Assembly: GCF_000150955.2 (NCBI RefSeq)
Contig: NC_011673.1
Location: forward strand, 635,394-699,393
Direction: 5' to 3'
Length of the DNA stretch: 64,000 bases
Source of the DNA: Phaeodactylum tricornutum CCAP 1055/1
Taxonomy: Eukaryota; Bacillariophyta; Bacillariophyceae; Surirellales; Neidiaceae
Positions 39,599-52,686 of the stretch are shown here, one piece after another. The notes beneath the pieces were generated by a model. The model was given only the letters and a program-made list of their open reading frames with translations. It was not told the DNA's origin and searched no databases. Position 1 is the first letter of the stretch. Each line of letters starts with the position of its first letter. The position numbers were made by a program, and so were the translations under genes.

Positions 39599-42500
39599 TT
39601 ATTGCACCACAAGTCGTTTTTCGTGGGTCGATTTCCAGTTCATAACGTGTGTCTTGACCGTGACAATCCATAATTCCTTCGCTGCAGCCGTATTTGGCGC
39701 TTTTACCCAACTTTTGAGAATTTTGAATAGAAATTTATCGTCTTCTTCAGCCCAGTGCTTGCTCAAAGCCGCAGCACTGTCGACACCGGCTCCCGCTAAG
39801 GCCGACACCAGAGCTGAAACTTTGGCCAAAGGTGTACGTCTCGTTATGACAGCGGGACTATCATTTAGCATGGCGGGCAGGTTTTTCAACTCCGAAAAAA
39901 CTTTGCCTTCCAACAGGAATCTAGCGAACCATCGGAAGGAATCCTCCTTTGCGAAGGTTGCGCTCGCTTTTCTACCAGGAGCATTGAGTACATCAAACAT
40001 TTCCATTTTCGCAGGCGGAATCTCCCATCCGTGGCTACCGTATTTCGTCAGGACGCTGCAGAGAATGGCATCCTTGTCGACATCATACGTGGGAAGAGGG
40101 GACAGCAAGGGTTCGCCATAGCGGATCATTTGAGACCCTTTTGCCAACGGACCCAGCCATATTGGGTCTACTGGCGTAAGATTCTTCATTACAGCGACTG
40201 ATGTACCGTCTTTTAGTGTTTTTCGTTGCAAGGATTCGAAACAAACCCACTGAGGAAGTGTCCGAAAGTCTCTGGAATAGAGAACGCTGTTGCGGTCCAT
40301 AAAAAGGGGCTCTCTGGCATTCAGAGAACAGCTTATGTACGCAGATCGGAGATTGAAGGTATGCTCCCCCGGAAAGTAGCCAAAGGGTGCCAGCATAGCA
40401 ACGTTGTCTAGTAGTCCTGATGCAATAGCTTGTTTCAAATGGTCCTCTTGAAGTTTGTTTGGAGGCTTCATGGAACTCAAAAATCCGCCTGTCCTGGTGG
40501 CTATGCTTTGTGCATTTGGAAGACGCGTCTTGACTAGTCTCGCCAAATGAAGGCGCATCTTCTGGATGCGTTCCATGATTACAGGATGCAAACCATTCGT
40601 TTCGCAAAATTTGCGACATGCCACCCTTTCGGATACTCCACCTGCATCGTGTCCTGCAAAAGCGTAAGCCCCAGTAGCCAGCATCATGGCTAAAACATCG
40701 CCTCCCTTATGAGCCCACAGTTGCCTCTTCTTCGCACCTACATCTTCTTTATCTTTGATGTTGATTTCGATATCGCTATCCTCATCCGACCCGTTGCTAC
40801 TCAATTGACCATTATGAACAAATGGGCTTGACTCTGTGAGCGCAGCAATCATCGCGATTGCATGATCAAGAACTCCGGCCTGAGCAGCTACCAGCAGCAT
40901 CTTGCCGAAACGCACTCCCAAGGGCAGGTTTGCGACAGCCACCCCAAGCCGAGTCGCTTGTCCGTCGCCACCTTTCTCTTCGATTTCCGACAAATCGACA
41001 CATCCAATATCGGCCAACAGTCGCACCGCGGCATCAAGCTGTTTCCGGTCTGGCGGGGTTGGAAACGGAAAGTCCCCAACATTGGATACATTCATTCCCT
41101 TCATAGCCAACACGACATCTTCCAACGGACGCGTCAACACCTCTGGGAGTGCATAGGCATCCATCTGTCTAGCATACATACTACTCGAGTACAATCGGTA
41201 GCAGTGCCCAGGTCCAGTTCGACCTGCACGCCCCGCTCTTTGGTCCGCCGCGGCTTTACTTATCCACATGATGTCAAAGGAGGTTACGCCTGTTGAAGTA
41301 TTGTAATTCCGGCATTTTTGTCGACCAGTGTCGACCACGTAGGAGATTCCAGGAATTGTAATACTAGTTTCGGCGACATTGGTAGCAACTACAATGAGCC
41401 GATACCCTTCAGGTACAGTTGCAAAGATTTTGGCCTGTTCCTCAGCTGGTAACAAAGAACTATAGGAAGGACGAGCTTGTGAGGAAAGTGTTAAAGAATA
41501 AAACAACGATACAACAATGTATTCAACTTACTAGAGTGGCAGCACCAGAGCTTTCTCAAAGCCGGCGTCTTTGCTGTCTGAAGCCTTTGTTTCAGCGCTA
41601 CCAAGATTCAAGTCGAACTCTTCCGAGTCGTCGTACTCGTCAGAAAGGTCTGCTCTGAAGATGTCGCCATCTGCTTCATCGTCGTCCATATCTCTGGGAA
41701 TCGTAGAGTTTTCCACCGCATTAGAAAACCCTGACAAAGTTACGTCGTTGGCTTCCAAAAAAGTGGAAGCTGGTGCTTCAGCTCGGCTTTCTTGATTTTT
41801 GGGGTTCAATGCACGTCGAAGCCTTTTGACCATCCGAACAATTTCTTGTTTACCAGTCAAGAAAACTAGGATACCACCTTGTGGAAGCTTTTTATGAATC
41901 TTGCTGATCATGCGAAATGCCGCTTCCTCTGAAAAGTCAATTGGGTGGTTTTAGCTCAAATGTGAATCAAGCATGGCCCAGTTAGGGTGTGCGTCACGTA
42001 CCGTACTTGTCTATTTCAGTGACTTTACTATGATGGACAGTGACGGGATAAGTCCTACCAGGTACTTTAACCACTGCTGGAATGTTGGAACCAAAGAGTT
42101 TGACATTGTCAACAAAGTCTTCGACTCTAAGTGTTGCGCTCATGATAACTAGCTTCAGAGGCACAATCCCCGATCCAGCCTCTTGAGCTGCTTGGTGGCG
42201 GAGCGGCATAGCTACGCTGAGCAGTCCGATGAGGACGTCCGTATTGAGATTGCGCTCGTGTGCTTCGTCAAGGATGACAACAGAGTATTTTCTTAAGAGC
42301 AAATCAGATTGAATCTCCTGGAGAAGGATGCCATCTGTCATAAATTTTACATGAGTCGCGGGTCCAAGCCCTGCTACTTCGTATCGAGTTTGATAGGCTA
42401 CTAGGTTTCCTTCGCCCTTCCTTCCATTTGTAATTGTCTGTCCGTTGCCTACGCCCATCTCATAGCCAACTCGTTTGGCAGTAGAAACGGCGGCAACTCG

Positions 42501-43991
42501 TCGAGGTTGCGTGACACCAATTATAAAGTTGTTTTTCTCCGACGCATCACTAACGGCGGTCGTGAACCCCGCTTCATAGAGAATTTGTGGAACCTGCGTT
42601 GATTTCCCTGACCCAGTTTCTCCGCAAATAATTGTCACGTCATTAGTACGAATAGCGTCCACTACATCATACTCCATTTCGGCAACAGGCAGGTTATAGC
42701 GAGTAGCTTTGATATGTTGGGGGCGATTGATAGCCCGCACTAAAAAGCTGTTTTCTGGTTTTGTAGGTTCGATACCCAGACTGGCAGCAGACTTAAGTAC
42801 AGCGCTCTCAATAGGTATGTATCGCTTCTGAGTGGTCTGAATATTTCCTGTCTCTTCTTTCCGTTTCCGTTCTTCTCTTTCCCGTTCCTTGGAAAACTTT
42901 TCGGATGCAACAGCACTTTCCTTTTTCAGTCTGGACAACGAAGCCATCATCTGTACGGCAAATGATGTTGTGGACGTCGCTTTATCATCTTTGTTCTCAC
43001 TTGACATTTGTACAATGGATTTAGCTTGTACGGTATCCACTTCTACGAAATTCCTTGGCCCATGAGAAGCAGGGACTTCATTGCTGTCTTCGTATTCAAC
43101 CGCTACGTCGTTGAAGGCCACATCCTTCGCATGATCATGCTGAGGCACTTCGGCACTATTCTCTACTTTCTCTCTCGTCAACTTTCGAGCCAGCGTGAGA
43201 TTCGACAAAGATGTGCGATTGTCTCTCGGTAGCGTCTTTACTTCTGCCGTTTGTGGCACTGCACTGTTCTCGACAAGCGACTTGAGATCTACGTTTCCTC
43301 GATCTTTGTACAGCAAGTCATATTCCTCTTCAGTCAGTTGAAGACCTGCTCGTTCTTTTTTTAGTGAGTGCTTCAGCTGTTCCCGTTTGCTCATCTTTTT
43401 CCCTAATGTAGACGACGAGGACAACAGAGCCGTGCCTTCCTTCGAAATAGCTGTTTCTTCGAGTTTCCCGTACAACATCGTTCGTTTTTTCTTTTGTTCC
43501 TTTCGCAGCTCTAGTTGCTTTAATTTGCGCTCTGTTTTCTTCTGCAAAGCCTTGGCCTGGTGAACTTCTTGCGAAGTGAGCTCAATTTTCTGCTTTTTCG
43601 GCGGCCTCTTCTTCTTAGTCGGTGGCAAAAGCAAAGCGTTCTGATCGTCACCCATCTCATCCAATAATTCCTTCGACAAGATATTTTCGTATGAGGATTC
43701 GATTTCTACAGTTTCTTTGCTATCTTGCATGCTATGTATGAAGATTTCTGATGTCTCGGCTCTCTTTGTACGCTTCCGGCTTGGTTTGGCTTTGGAGTCA
43801 GCGTCATCCACATCGCCATCGGTGGAAGGTGCCGTAGCCTTTTCAAGGTGCGTTTTCGAGTCGCGCAAAACCTGCCGTAATCGCTCCATTTCTTCATCTT
43901 CGTCCATTCCGTCATACGCAGTCATTTGTCGCTGTGAAATGGAACGATAATTACGGGCATACCGCGCCGGGTTTGACTTGGAGCGCCTCAT
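39599..43991 (-). CDS. DHX37: DEAH-box RNA helicase DHX37/Dhr1 (Ecm16) type, three exons
   Basis: ATP-dependent RNA helicase that in yeast and animals releases U3 snoRNA during small ribosomal subunit assembly in the nucleolus. Exons 43991-42002, 41928-41532 and 41459-39599; introns of 73 and 72 nt with donors GTACGT and GTAAGT, and acceptors TTTCAG and CTATAG, give 1415 residues. Motifs: ICGETGSGKSTQVPQ (Walker A), VILDEAHERN (DEAH), MSATLR (motif III), GILVFLTGKQEI (motif IV), VVATNVAETSITIPG (V) and DQRAGRAGRTGPG (VI). The second splice joins ALVLPL to YSLLPAEEQAKIF, restoring a conserved DHX37 stretch. The N-terminal 350 residues are lysine-rich with coiled-coil content, as expected for Dhr1. 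An HA2/OB-fold C-terminal part follows. The largest single assignment risk is DHX37 versus a related DEAH helicase. Confidence 0.92.
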
Positions 43992-44625
43992 GATAGGTGA
44001 CCTTTTTTGAAATGAATGAGTTTATGTTCTTCGAAAAGAAAAAGGGAATGGCAGAATGGCATTCCCGTGCTATCGTGAGCGAATGTCCTTGTACGAGAGA
44101 CGGACGGACCGACGTAGTTCACCCGACATGCTGGTAAATGTTCGCGATCAAAGCAAATCCGGGTTCAGTCAGCTACAAAAGAAATCCGGAAGCTGCGGCA
44201 ATGGCCCGGGGCAAGGGTGGCCGCCGTCAAGTGAGACTGTCATGAAGCCGGGAAATATAGACAGTACGATAATAGGCGAAAAAGAGGCTTGCCTTGTGAC
44301 GGAATAGTCTAGATGCCTTTGGATACCTTTGAGAATCAAACACTTCAACCTTGGTTGATAAGCTGCTTCACTGTCACCAACAGTGACTTCTATCAAGCTT
44401 TACCAAAGTAATCAAAAGAAAATGAAACCCTAAAGATACTTAAATGCCCGTATATGACCAAGATGGGCTGTCAAAATAAGGATAGACGAACAGCATGCCT
44501 CCCGTCCGCGTGAGGACCAACGCAGATTTTGTGTCATCTTAATCTATGAGGAAGTTCGACCAAAGTTTACTTCATTCGTTGCACAAATGGGGTAATCTTG
44601 ACATACGAGAAGCATCGAGTAGGAA
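43992..44625. other. Intergenic region with inverted TCACTGT/ACAGTGA motif
   Basis: Upstream of DHX37 and downstream of the small plastid protein gene. Arms TCACTGT (44368-44374) and ACAGTGA (44380-44386) form a 7-bp inverted repeat. No supported gene. Confidence 0.45.
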
Positions 44626-44967
44626 TCACAAATCAAAGTCGCCCGCCGTCTCGGAGAAAAAGCCGACCCACACCAGGTATAGCATAGGAACACTGAGGAC
44701 TAACGAAAAAACGGTCATACCAATCAACTCTGCGTTCATAATGTCTTCATTCTGTTTATTCAACGCTTGCATTTCTTCCCGAGTCATGTCTCGTGTTTCA
44801 ATATAGCTCAAATCTTCCTTGCCTTTTTTAGCAGAAAACGTGGCTTGGGTGAACTGGCTAACAACTGGAGACGACGGCCGGGGAGGCGTGAAGGCTAACG
44901 ATGAGTCGGCCAGGATCATCAACAATAGGGATGCCACGGAGTAAAAAACAGCGGTTCGGGAAATCAT
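44626..44967 (-). CDS. Small plastid-targeted membrane protein, unknown
   Basis: The Met at 44967 gives 113 residues with a signal peptide (MISRTAVFYSVASLLLMILA) cleaved before Phe (DSSLA-FTPPRP), the plastid signature; a longer frame begins at 45117 but its N-terminus has no such signal. After a transit-like basic stretch comes a charged helix (RDMTREEMQALNKQNEDIMN) and one membrane helix (MTVFSLVLSVPMLYLVWVGF) near the C-terminus, ending in an acidic tail. The size and layout resemble small thylakoid-associated proteins, but I do not recognise the family. Confidence 0.75.
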   Translation of the reverse strand: MISRTAVFYSVASLLLMILADSSLAFTPPRPSSPVVSQFTQATFSAKKGKEDLSYIETRDMTREEMQALNKQNEDIMNAELIGMTVFSLVLSVPMLYLVWVGFFSETAGDFDL

Positions 44968-45701
44968 ATTCTTGGACGAGAAAGAAAAAGAGAGGAAACT
45001 CGGAAAATATATAGCTAATGGACTACAATGCGATGAATCAGAGGCTCTTTCTTGTGAGCGCCGTACAGAAAATTCTGATGTGGTGTTCTGGTTTCGGTGC
45101 CACAAAGCCATACACAACGCGGATCGATCGAGATTTCGACCTGCTGTCGTCTGGTGTCCGTGCCGGAGGGCCCACGTCCGGCTGATTGACTCGCGATTGT
45201 GTCACAGTCAGTGACGTCTCGTGGCGAGTCCCGTGTGAACCGAATCAATTTTCTGTCCAGTGCAGGGTTTCGGCAATCACGACGGTCGACACAGTCTATA
45301 TATATATAGGTGGATTAGGGTTCTGATGGCCGGACTTGATCACTGGAGGCATTTTTCTCTGCCGCCGCCAAGGTGTGTGACACTTTTGGGGACTCGTGGA
45401 CATATCGGGGTTTTACCGGCAATCGGCGCCGCGTTGTCGTGTTCCTGAATTTCATGCATGGGACTCTGCCTCGTCTCGCTCTTCAGGCCGATAAGAGTCC
45501 TCATACTGGTTCCAATCGTCCCCAACGCAGCTTGAATATAAATCCCCTCGTCTTTGCTTAGTTCGTATTGGGGAAGTCTGGTGTGAGTCTACTTCTGCTT
45601 TTTCCTAGAGTGAAACAGCCCACCGACTCTAGTTATTTCCCACGGGACACATTGAGCATTGCTGTGCCAGCCAAAGCCAGTTCGCTACTATCACCCTGAA
45701 A
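44968..45701. other. Divergent promoter region, no gene seen
   Basis: Between the small plastid gene (minus) and the SET-domain gene (plus). Contains a short (TA)n run near 45298-45308. No supported coding region. Confidence 0.45.
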
Positions 45702-48700
45702 ATGCAAACACTAGAAGATCAAAAAGTTATGGCGGAAGAAGCATTGGCTGGAGAAGCCCCGGTGTCTTCGGTGGGCAAAGACCAGGAACCGCTGTCGATT
45801 TCTTCACCTTTGCCTACCGTGCCGGAAGGAGCTCTCGACGATCGCCCGTCGGAAACTCCTTCGGCACTATTTGCTTCGCCAGGTCAGAAAAACTTTGATC
45901 CAATAATCAAGAAGCTACGACGAGGCGATCTGGTGCGCATTTCGGAAGCGTAAGTGAATGAGTTAGCGGGTCCGGTTGGGACTGATGTACATTTCTTGTC
46001 TCATTTTATCTCCTCTTTCTGGACTATATTTCTAGTGGCATTCATTCCGAGAGGCGCTTCCGCGATCGCCAAGGCCAACTTGGTCGGGTGAGTGTATGTC
46101 ACGATACGGTAAATGAGGGAACCGTGGATGTGGAATGGATCTTGGGAGGCAAGTCGACCAAGTTGCCTAGAAACGTGCTGCTCTACACCACAGCGACTCA
46201 AGAGGGAATGACGGACGAGTCGATGGTGGGGCCCTTGGGTTCTCGACAACGCCGGAAACGCAAGCAACCGGATACTATTGATCCAAACCCGGCGCTGATG
46301 CAAAAAGTCGTCAAAAAGGCAGCCCCTACAAAGAGCAAAGCCACGAAAGTGTTGCCGACAAAGGCGAAAAAAGCAAGCTCGGTGAAGGAAAAGCCAGCGA
46401 TATTACCAAAGACGGTTGCGTCGAAAAAGAAATCTAAGTCGGCAGGATCCAAACGCAAGACGGCTCCCGCTCCGAAAAAAACTGTCGAAAAGAAGCTGAA
46501 ACAGAAGACTTCTGCAACGCAAACTCCGCAACCGACAACGAATATTCTCGAGCTGTATGAGAAACACCGGCGAGAGTTTGAACGCATCGTGGCGCGGCTA
46601 GAAAAGGTGGATCAGTTCGGTTGGTTCTGGGATCCGGCCCCGGCGGAGTATGACGAGCAATACGACACTGTACCCGATCCAGCGAACGCTCCTGCGGAAG
46701 AAGCGGTCAATGAGCCGAAATGGAACAATATGCGACCTATGCAAGACGAGTGCGGTACAGCTCAGACTTCTTCAAGGAAAGATTCCAATACTGTAGTAGA
46801 CGCAACACTGACATCGAAATCGGGGGATGTCACTGTTGAAAAACCAACGTCACAAAATTTAGTGTCGTCCAACGCGACTGTGTCCGAATGTAACAAATCA
46901 TCTTCAAGCCTTACTCCCCAACCCACAGGTCCCATAACGATCTATCCGTCACATCCTCCTTACAATTGGGAGATGGTTAGACGACGGATGGCAAATGGTC
47001 GATACGTTCTGGATCGCGAACGGAAAGAAGCAGAGGAACGTGTTGCTCTACTTCGACCATACTACAAAGCGATGGGGAAGAAGACGCCCAAGAGGAAAAG
47101 GAGTGGAAACAATACTCGTGTGGTACATCCTAAGGGGGTTAACTGGGATCTTTTCAAAGAGGATGTGCTGAGTATGTGTAGGGCCGCAATAGAGAGGGAA
47201 GGCGAAGACGACTCAGAAGCTCGAGGCTCAGTGATGGCGTCGGCGACTAAAGTAAAGGACGCCGTCTGCCAAGCTTTTGAGAGAACAGGCTCTCGGCAAA
47301 TGGGGGAAATGGAAATTGCCGATCTCCGATACAAGTTTTCCTTAGCTCTTGAGAAAAGCCTCAACGAGGAAGCGGCGATGCAGAGCTGGAGGAAATCACC
47401 ATATCCGGAAAGATGCTACGATCGACTGTCGCATGACGTGGTATGTGCAGGCCTATCCGAGTTGGACGAGCACATTGCTACCTACGAGCTTCGGACGAAT
47501 CTTCCAGACAGGTTTGTAGGAATTTCGTATCGATACGATGATACTGGACAGAGCGAAGCCTGGATGAAGTCAGTTGTCGACGAAACAGAGTCGCTTGACC
47601 GAAAGAGGAAAAGTGCAAACGAGGAAAAACAAGCTGCCTTGGCTTTGGCTGGAGACGACGGAGTAACTAGAGCTCAGGTATACGCATCAGTGCAGTCGCT
47701 GCTTATCGGTGTGCAAGACAAAGTCATGACAGATTTAGGCGTTTTGAAGCAGCCTGAACTACGGAGTGCCAATTGGTTCTCATCCGGGACTAGCAGTGGG
47801 CATTGTCCGACGTCAACACAACCGACAAACGATCAGCATCGTGCAAATGGCGTGTGTCTTGATGAAAAAAAGTCTCCGGAAGTAGTCGAACAACCTGTAT
47901 GGGGAATGGATTGCTACACGAGGCGAAACATTGCATCGTGCCTTGAGACGGATTTTGACCCAGCGACTGCGCTGCACTTCATCGAAAAGTGGTTACTACC
48001 GGCGATTAATGCCTGTCCTATTGATCTTGCGCACAAAATATCAAATGCAGCTCGGATACTTGAAGGATTGCCGTTTGAATCGATGGAGGATGGGGAATAT
48101 GGAGAGAAAGAGAACATCAATGATCGCAAAACTCCGGAGAAACTGTGGGCGTACTCTCCGCTTGGCAAGGCGCTGCGTGAAAAAATTAAAGTTGCTGCTC
48201 CAGTCTGGTTGACCGCTGCAGCATATCTTTTGCGAAAAGCTTACACCGCTTTAGGTCCTGACTTTTTCCGAGTACACCCAAAAGGCCATGGGTCAGTTTT
48301 ACTGAATTCCAAAGTTGGCGCAAACACGCTTGTAACGTTTTATCGTGGAGAGGTATATCCATCTTGGAGATGGGGTGAAAAAATGGACGCAATTGAGATC
48401 ACACAAAGTAGAAAAGCGCTAAAACCAGCTCTGCCTGATTTTTATAACATGGCCTTGGAGCGACCCCAGATCGACCCTCGCGGCTACGGTCTCCTCTTTG
48501 TCGATGCTTCAAGGAAAGCAGGTCACGGATCTTCTTTGTCCCATAGCTGTGCGCCGACATGCGAGGTTCGAGTTACCGCTGTTAACGGCGAGCTCACCCT
48601 TGCGATGACAACATTGAGAGAGCTAGAAATGGGGGAGGAGCTGACATTTGATTACAATGCTGTCACCGAGTCTTTAAATGAGTATCGATCTGCGGTCTGT

Positions 48701-51700
48701 CTCTGCGGATACGGGAAATGCAGAGGTTCTTTCTTACATTTTGCAACCGCAGATTGCTACCAATTAGTTTTGAATCGAAATGCCCCTATTGCAACTCGTT
48801 TTGCAAACCTTGTAAAAGGAAGTATGAAGCAGGTCATGTCCGACGAGGACACTCGGGTATTGCACAATCATGGCTTTCTGACTGCGGCCTTCGGCGCGAT
48901 CAGTGTAAACCGCCGCAATTTATTGGAAGGGGGGCAAAAGGGTGTTTTGGATACTTTGGATATTGTCCCTGTTTGGTTACGAACTTTTGTTGCTGACACC
49001 TTGCGCTACATTGAATACGAGCGCAGGGCCTTGCCAATCGCGTTGATTTGTGATCATGTTTCTTCGGCAAAGCGAAAATCTACTTTGGAAACGGCTTCCA
49101 GGAGTTCAGGGAAGGCGCCAACAAAGCCTGAGCCCCCATTTTTTTACTTTTGTCGCTCCGAAGTCGATCTACTGAAAGCTTTGCTGAAGAAAGATGGATT
49201 CCCAGACTCGGTGTCTGGGATGCAGCTCAATCATGCCATCAAGAAAGTTGGCTCAAACTACTGGCAGGGCCTTACGGAAGAGAAGAAGGAGTATTGGAAG
49301 AAGCTTGCTGAAGCCGATTTCCAAAGGCGGAAAAAAGTATGGCATAAGTCTCAAACTGTAAGTATTTCCAAAGGTCTAAAAACATCGGGGAAAACTGAGA
49401 ATACTGAATCAAAAACTTTAGACATGAACGACCTGCTGCATGCTTCTGATGTCTCGTTCCCAGACGCGGATTCAGAGGGTGTCTCTGCAATGGAGCAGCG
49501 CATTCAGCAACTTACTCAGGCGCTTAGTCGAATAGGGAGAGTTCTGGATCGACACAGAGAGCTCGTTTTAGAAGAAGCTAGCAACGATCCTGTTGAACCA
49601 AGTGCCAAGTCTTTATTGGATGTTGTCCATGCACCACTGAAAGTGTGCTCAGACTTGAAGGTCATCGGGTGGTTGTGGAATGGTACGAATGGTGTCGTGC
49701 CGTCTTTATTTGAGTGTATTGAGAGCGCTCGATACGCAAGACCTGAGCTTCTGGAAAAGCTGATATTGGTTCGAACGAAATACGGCCGCCTCGACTCTTT
49801 CAGTGCCTACGAATTGGATGATCTGTGTTTGAACAACACGCAAATCATAGAGGGGCGCCGAGAGCTGGCAGAAGCCTTGATGGAATTCCGGAAAACCATA
49901 CTTGATGAATTGAGAATTATGGCCAAGGAATTTAGAAATAACAAGATTTGTGTGACTCCGGCCTCGAAGTTGGCACCAGACCATGTTCTAGATTACGCTA
50001 CACAGGCAACGTCAGAGTTGCCAGAATTTGATAAAATACTTTTCTCTGGAAGCAGAGAAAACAATCAAGAAAGCACGGAGCAGAGCAGAGCTTTGGACGA
50101 AGAACCCATTGTTGAGGAGAATGCAAGCTCCGCTATTGCTAGAACGATGGAGTATTTAGTCACAGAAGTTGAACGAAGAGGTCAAAAAGCGGAGCGCCAA
50201 TCTAGCTTTGAAATCGACAGAAAGCCTCCAAAGATCGACTCATGCAAGTCAAAGTCAATGAGTAAGACGCAACAATTTGAGTCCAAAGGACTTTTCGAAA
50301 ATAGTGGCTGGCTTGAGCATTACAACGAGCGTTTTGTGTTGCATGCCTGTGCTGACTTGCTACTGTTCTACGCCCGTACAAAAACATTTTTTGAGATGAA
50401 TTCCTACAAATTATTGGAGTCCACTCCGATTGAGGTCTACGCAAGAGAACTCGGCAATGCTGTGCCGCGATCTGCAATCGATGCTAATATTATAGATCGA
50501 AGAGGTGTAGCCTTTAAAGAAACCGCCTTCGTCAGCTCGGACGATGGGAGAGTCGCTACGTCTATCCACACTGTAAAAACCTTTGAGGATGCTACTTCCA
50601 GAACGCAGAAAATTTCGAAGCTTTGCTCACCTGATGATATTGTTGCCGAAGTTACTGTAACATACAATGAAGACTACGTTCTGTCCCAGCTTCTGCAATG
50701 GTACAACGGTGGTATAGGCTTGAAGCCCGGGATGCCTGACATGATTGGCTGTGTTGTATTGCCATCGATTCCGGAATGTTTTTCCAGCGAAATGCTTGAA
50801 AAGTCAAACGTGAAACCGGATAAGAGGACTACGTATGAAACAAAAATTCGCCCCCGTCTGATCGAGTGGCTACAAGATCCCTACCAAAGGGGAAATCCAT
50901 GGCCTGACAGCGTCAAAAAAGCATTCCTCCGACCTGGATCTTCGTCCGCGCAACTTTTGCTTTTTGGATCCCCTGTCATTGACTTTCTTGCCACAGGAGA
51001 CGAATCCAGTATCCTAGACGTCTTAGGGGATTTGAATTCTGATAACAAGATTGAGTCAAAGAGCGCTTCTGCCGTTATGTTGTCTTCTGTGGACAAAGGT
51101 CGGCCTGCTCAGGCCATTTCAACCTGGGTACAATGTGAAAATCCTGTTTGTTTGAAATGGAGAAAAGTACCATGGCATGTTGACGTAGACCTGTTACCGG
51201 AGAAGTTCTATTGTAAGGACAACGCCTGGAACCCCAATGCTAACTCTTGTACGAAAGCTGAAGACGATTGGGACAATGCGGATGCCATGGTTGGTAGAGA
51301 CGGCAAGGTCGAAGGCTCACCGATACGTAAAAAGAAGCATTCAGAGCTTTCGCCTATTGAAGAGAGTAGTTTCACAGCTGGTGGTAGGTATATGAGAGCT
51401 TCATTACGCCACTATGGGGCCTGCCAATGTGACTAACTGTCTCTGTTTCTGCTATTTAAGCTCGTTTTGATATTTTGCGAAAGGAGAAGTATGTAGTTGG
51501 TCGGGTTGTGAAAGTGGATTTCTCCGGCAAAGTAAAGCGTATCTTGTTTCATTTTCTGAAAAAGCATTCCAAGTATGATGAATGGATCGAATTTGGCTCG
51601 CCCCGTATTTCTTCTCTGCACTCCAAGATTGCTCCACGTGCAGCAAAGGCCGCCGTCGATGTTTCCTACGTTTCTTCTTTGCGCGAAGTTGGCCAGGATG

Positions 51701-52428
51701 TGGCGAAGGGAAGAACACCCGCAAAACAAGCGAAAGGCAAGAAACTTAATGCAAAACCGAAAGTTCGTAGACGAGATGTTCCACATAAGCGGCTAATCCC
51801 CTCACACGGGGATCGTCCCTCGGAAATATGCCAGCAGATCGATACAGGAATGAGGTCTGCTAACGATATGAAGTCGCTGGTGGATAGAGTGCAGGAGAAA
51901 ATGGAATTGACAGTGAATGAAAACTTGAAGCAATTGAAAAAAACGAAGAAAGCTGGAGGTATAGCAGATGTGGAGGTTCAACCCGAGAGTATTTTAAGAC
52001 CTGAAAAGAGAAAGAAGATAGATTTAACACGCTCGGCATCAAGAACACAATTCTCCGGTGGGGAGTTTCGGAGTTTGAAGAGTACCTTGGTGGAGAAAGT
52101 CAACGGACCTCTGCTGGCGGATTCGTTGCCTTCTCAAACTCACTTGACTGTGAGTAAACCGTCCCAAAACGGATCAGGTGGTAGTGATACTTCGGTGACC
52201 AAAGACCTGGATTGGACTACAACGACCCAGAACTCTATATCAAACGGATTTCATCGACTTACTCCCGGTACTTCAGAGACTCCTGGGGCCACCGACGGTA
52301 CCTGTAAATGTGATGACCAACCCTTGACAACAATCATCAGACCACAGTCCCTTCCTTTTCAGGAAGATACAAGCAGAATGAGCACGGATGCTCAATGTAG
52401 CACCGGTAGAGGAGTAATTGGAACGTAG
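45702..52428 (+). CDS. Giant ATXR3-like SET-domain protein with CW-type zinc finger, three exons
   Basis: Probable histone lysine methyltransferase, acting on chromatin. Exons 45702-45949, 46036-51383 and 51461-52428 (introns of 86 and 77 nt; phases 2 and 1) give about 2187 residues. Order: an N-terminal short acidic segment; a lysine-rich stretch; a bromodomain-like helical region near residues 255-485; SET domain at about 825-990 with GEVYPSWRWGEKMDAIE, DPRGYGLLFVDASRKAGHGS, LSHSCAPTCEVRVTAVNG and EELTFDYNAVTESLNEY, then a post-SET cysteine cluster (CLCGYGKCRGSFL). The wording is close to plant ATXR3/SDG2, an H3K4 methyltransferase. An HMG-like segment follows (NYWQGLTEEKKEYWKKLAEA). A CW zinc finger lies at about 1775-1830 (WVQCENPVCLKWRKVPW), a reader of methylated H3K4. 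The last exon adds a Tudor/chromo-like segment (SKYDEWIEFGSPRI). Enzyme target is inference. Confidence 0.88.
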
Positions 52429-52686
52429 CTGGCTCAGCCAGCACCTCAAGCTTGAATGCATAATAGCGATCTCAGTCCTAGATGAATAGGTGTACAGGCT
52501 TCGCTTCACCCTACAAAGGGAGATTTGCAGAAAATCTCACAGTCGTACCCCTGCGGAGTCATCAGAAATTCGGAATTAGTCAGAACTGATATTTTTAACG
52601 ATCTAAACCCAAATGTTTCGCTAAAATAGTAAAGATGTAAGGGGACTTTACGTCCAGTACGTTACATTTGCTCATATGTGAGTGTG

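Noticed and set aside
44201-44245. Short frame MARGKGGRRQ followed by GTGAGA, like a first exon of a ribosomal or histone-type gene
   Set aside because: No downstream exon could be found before the convergent gene; 14 codons alone are not support.
45298-45308. (TA)n run as a promoter element
   Set aside because: Too short and generic to call.
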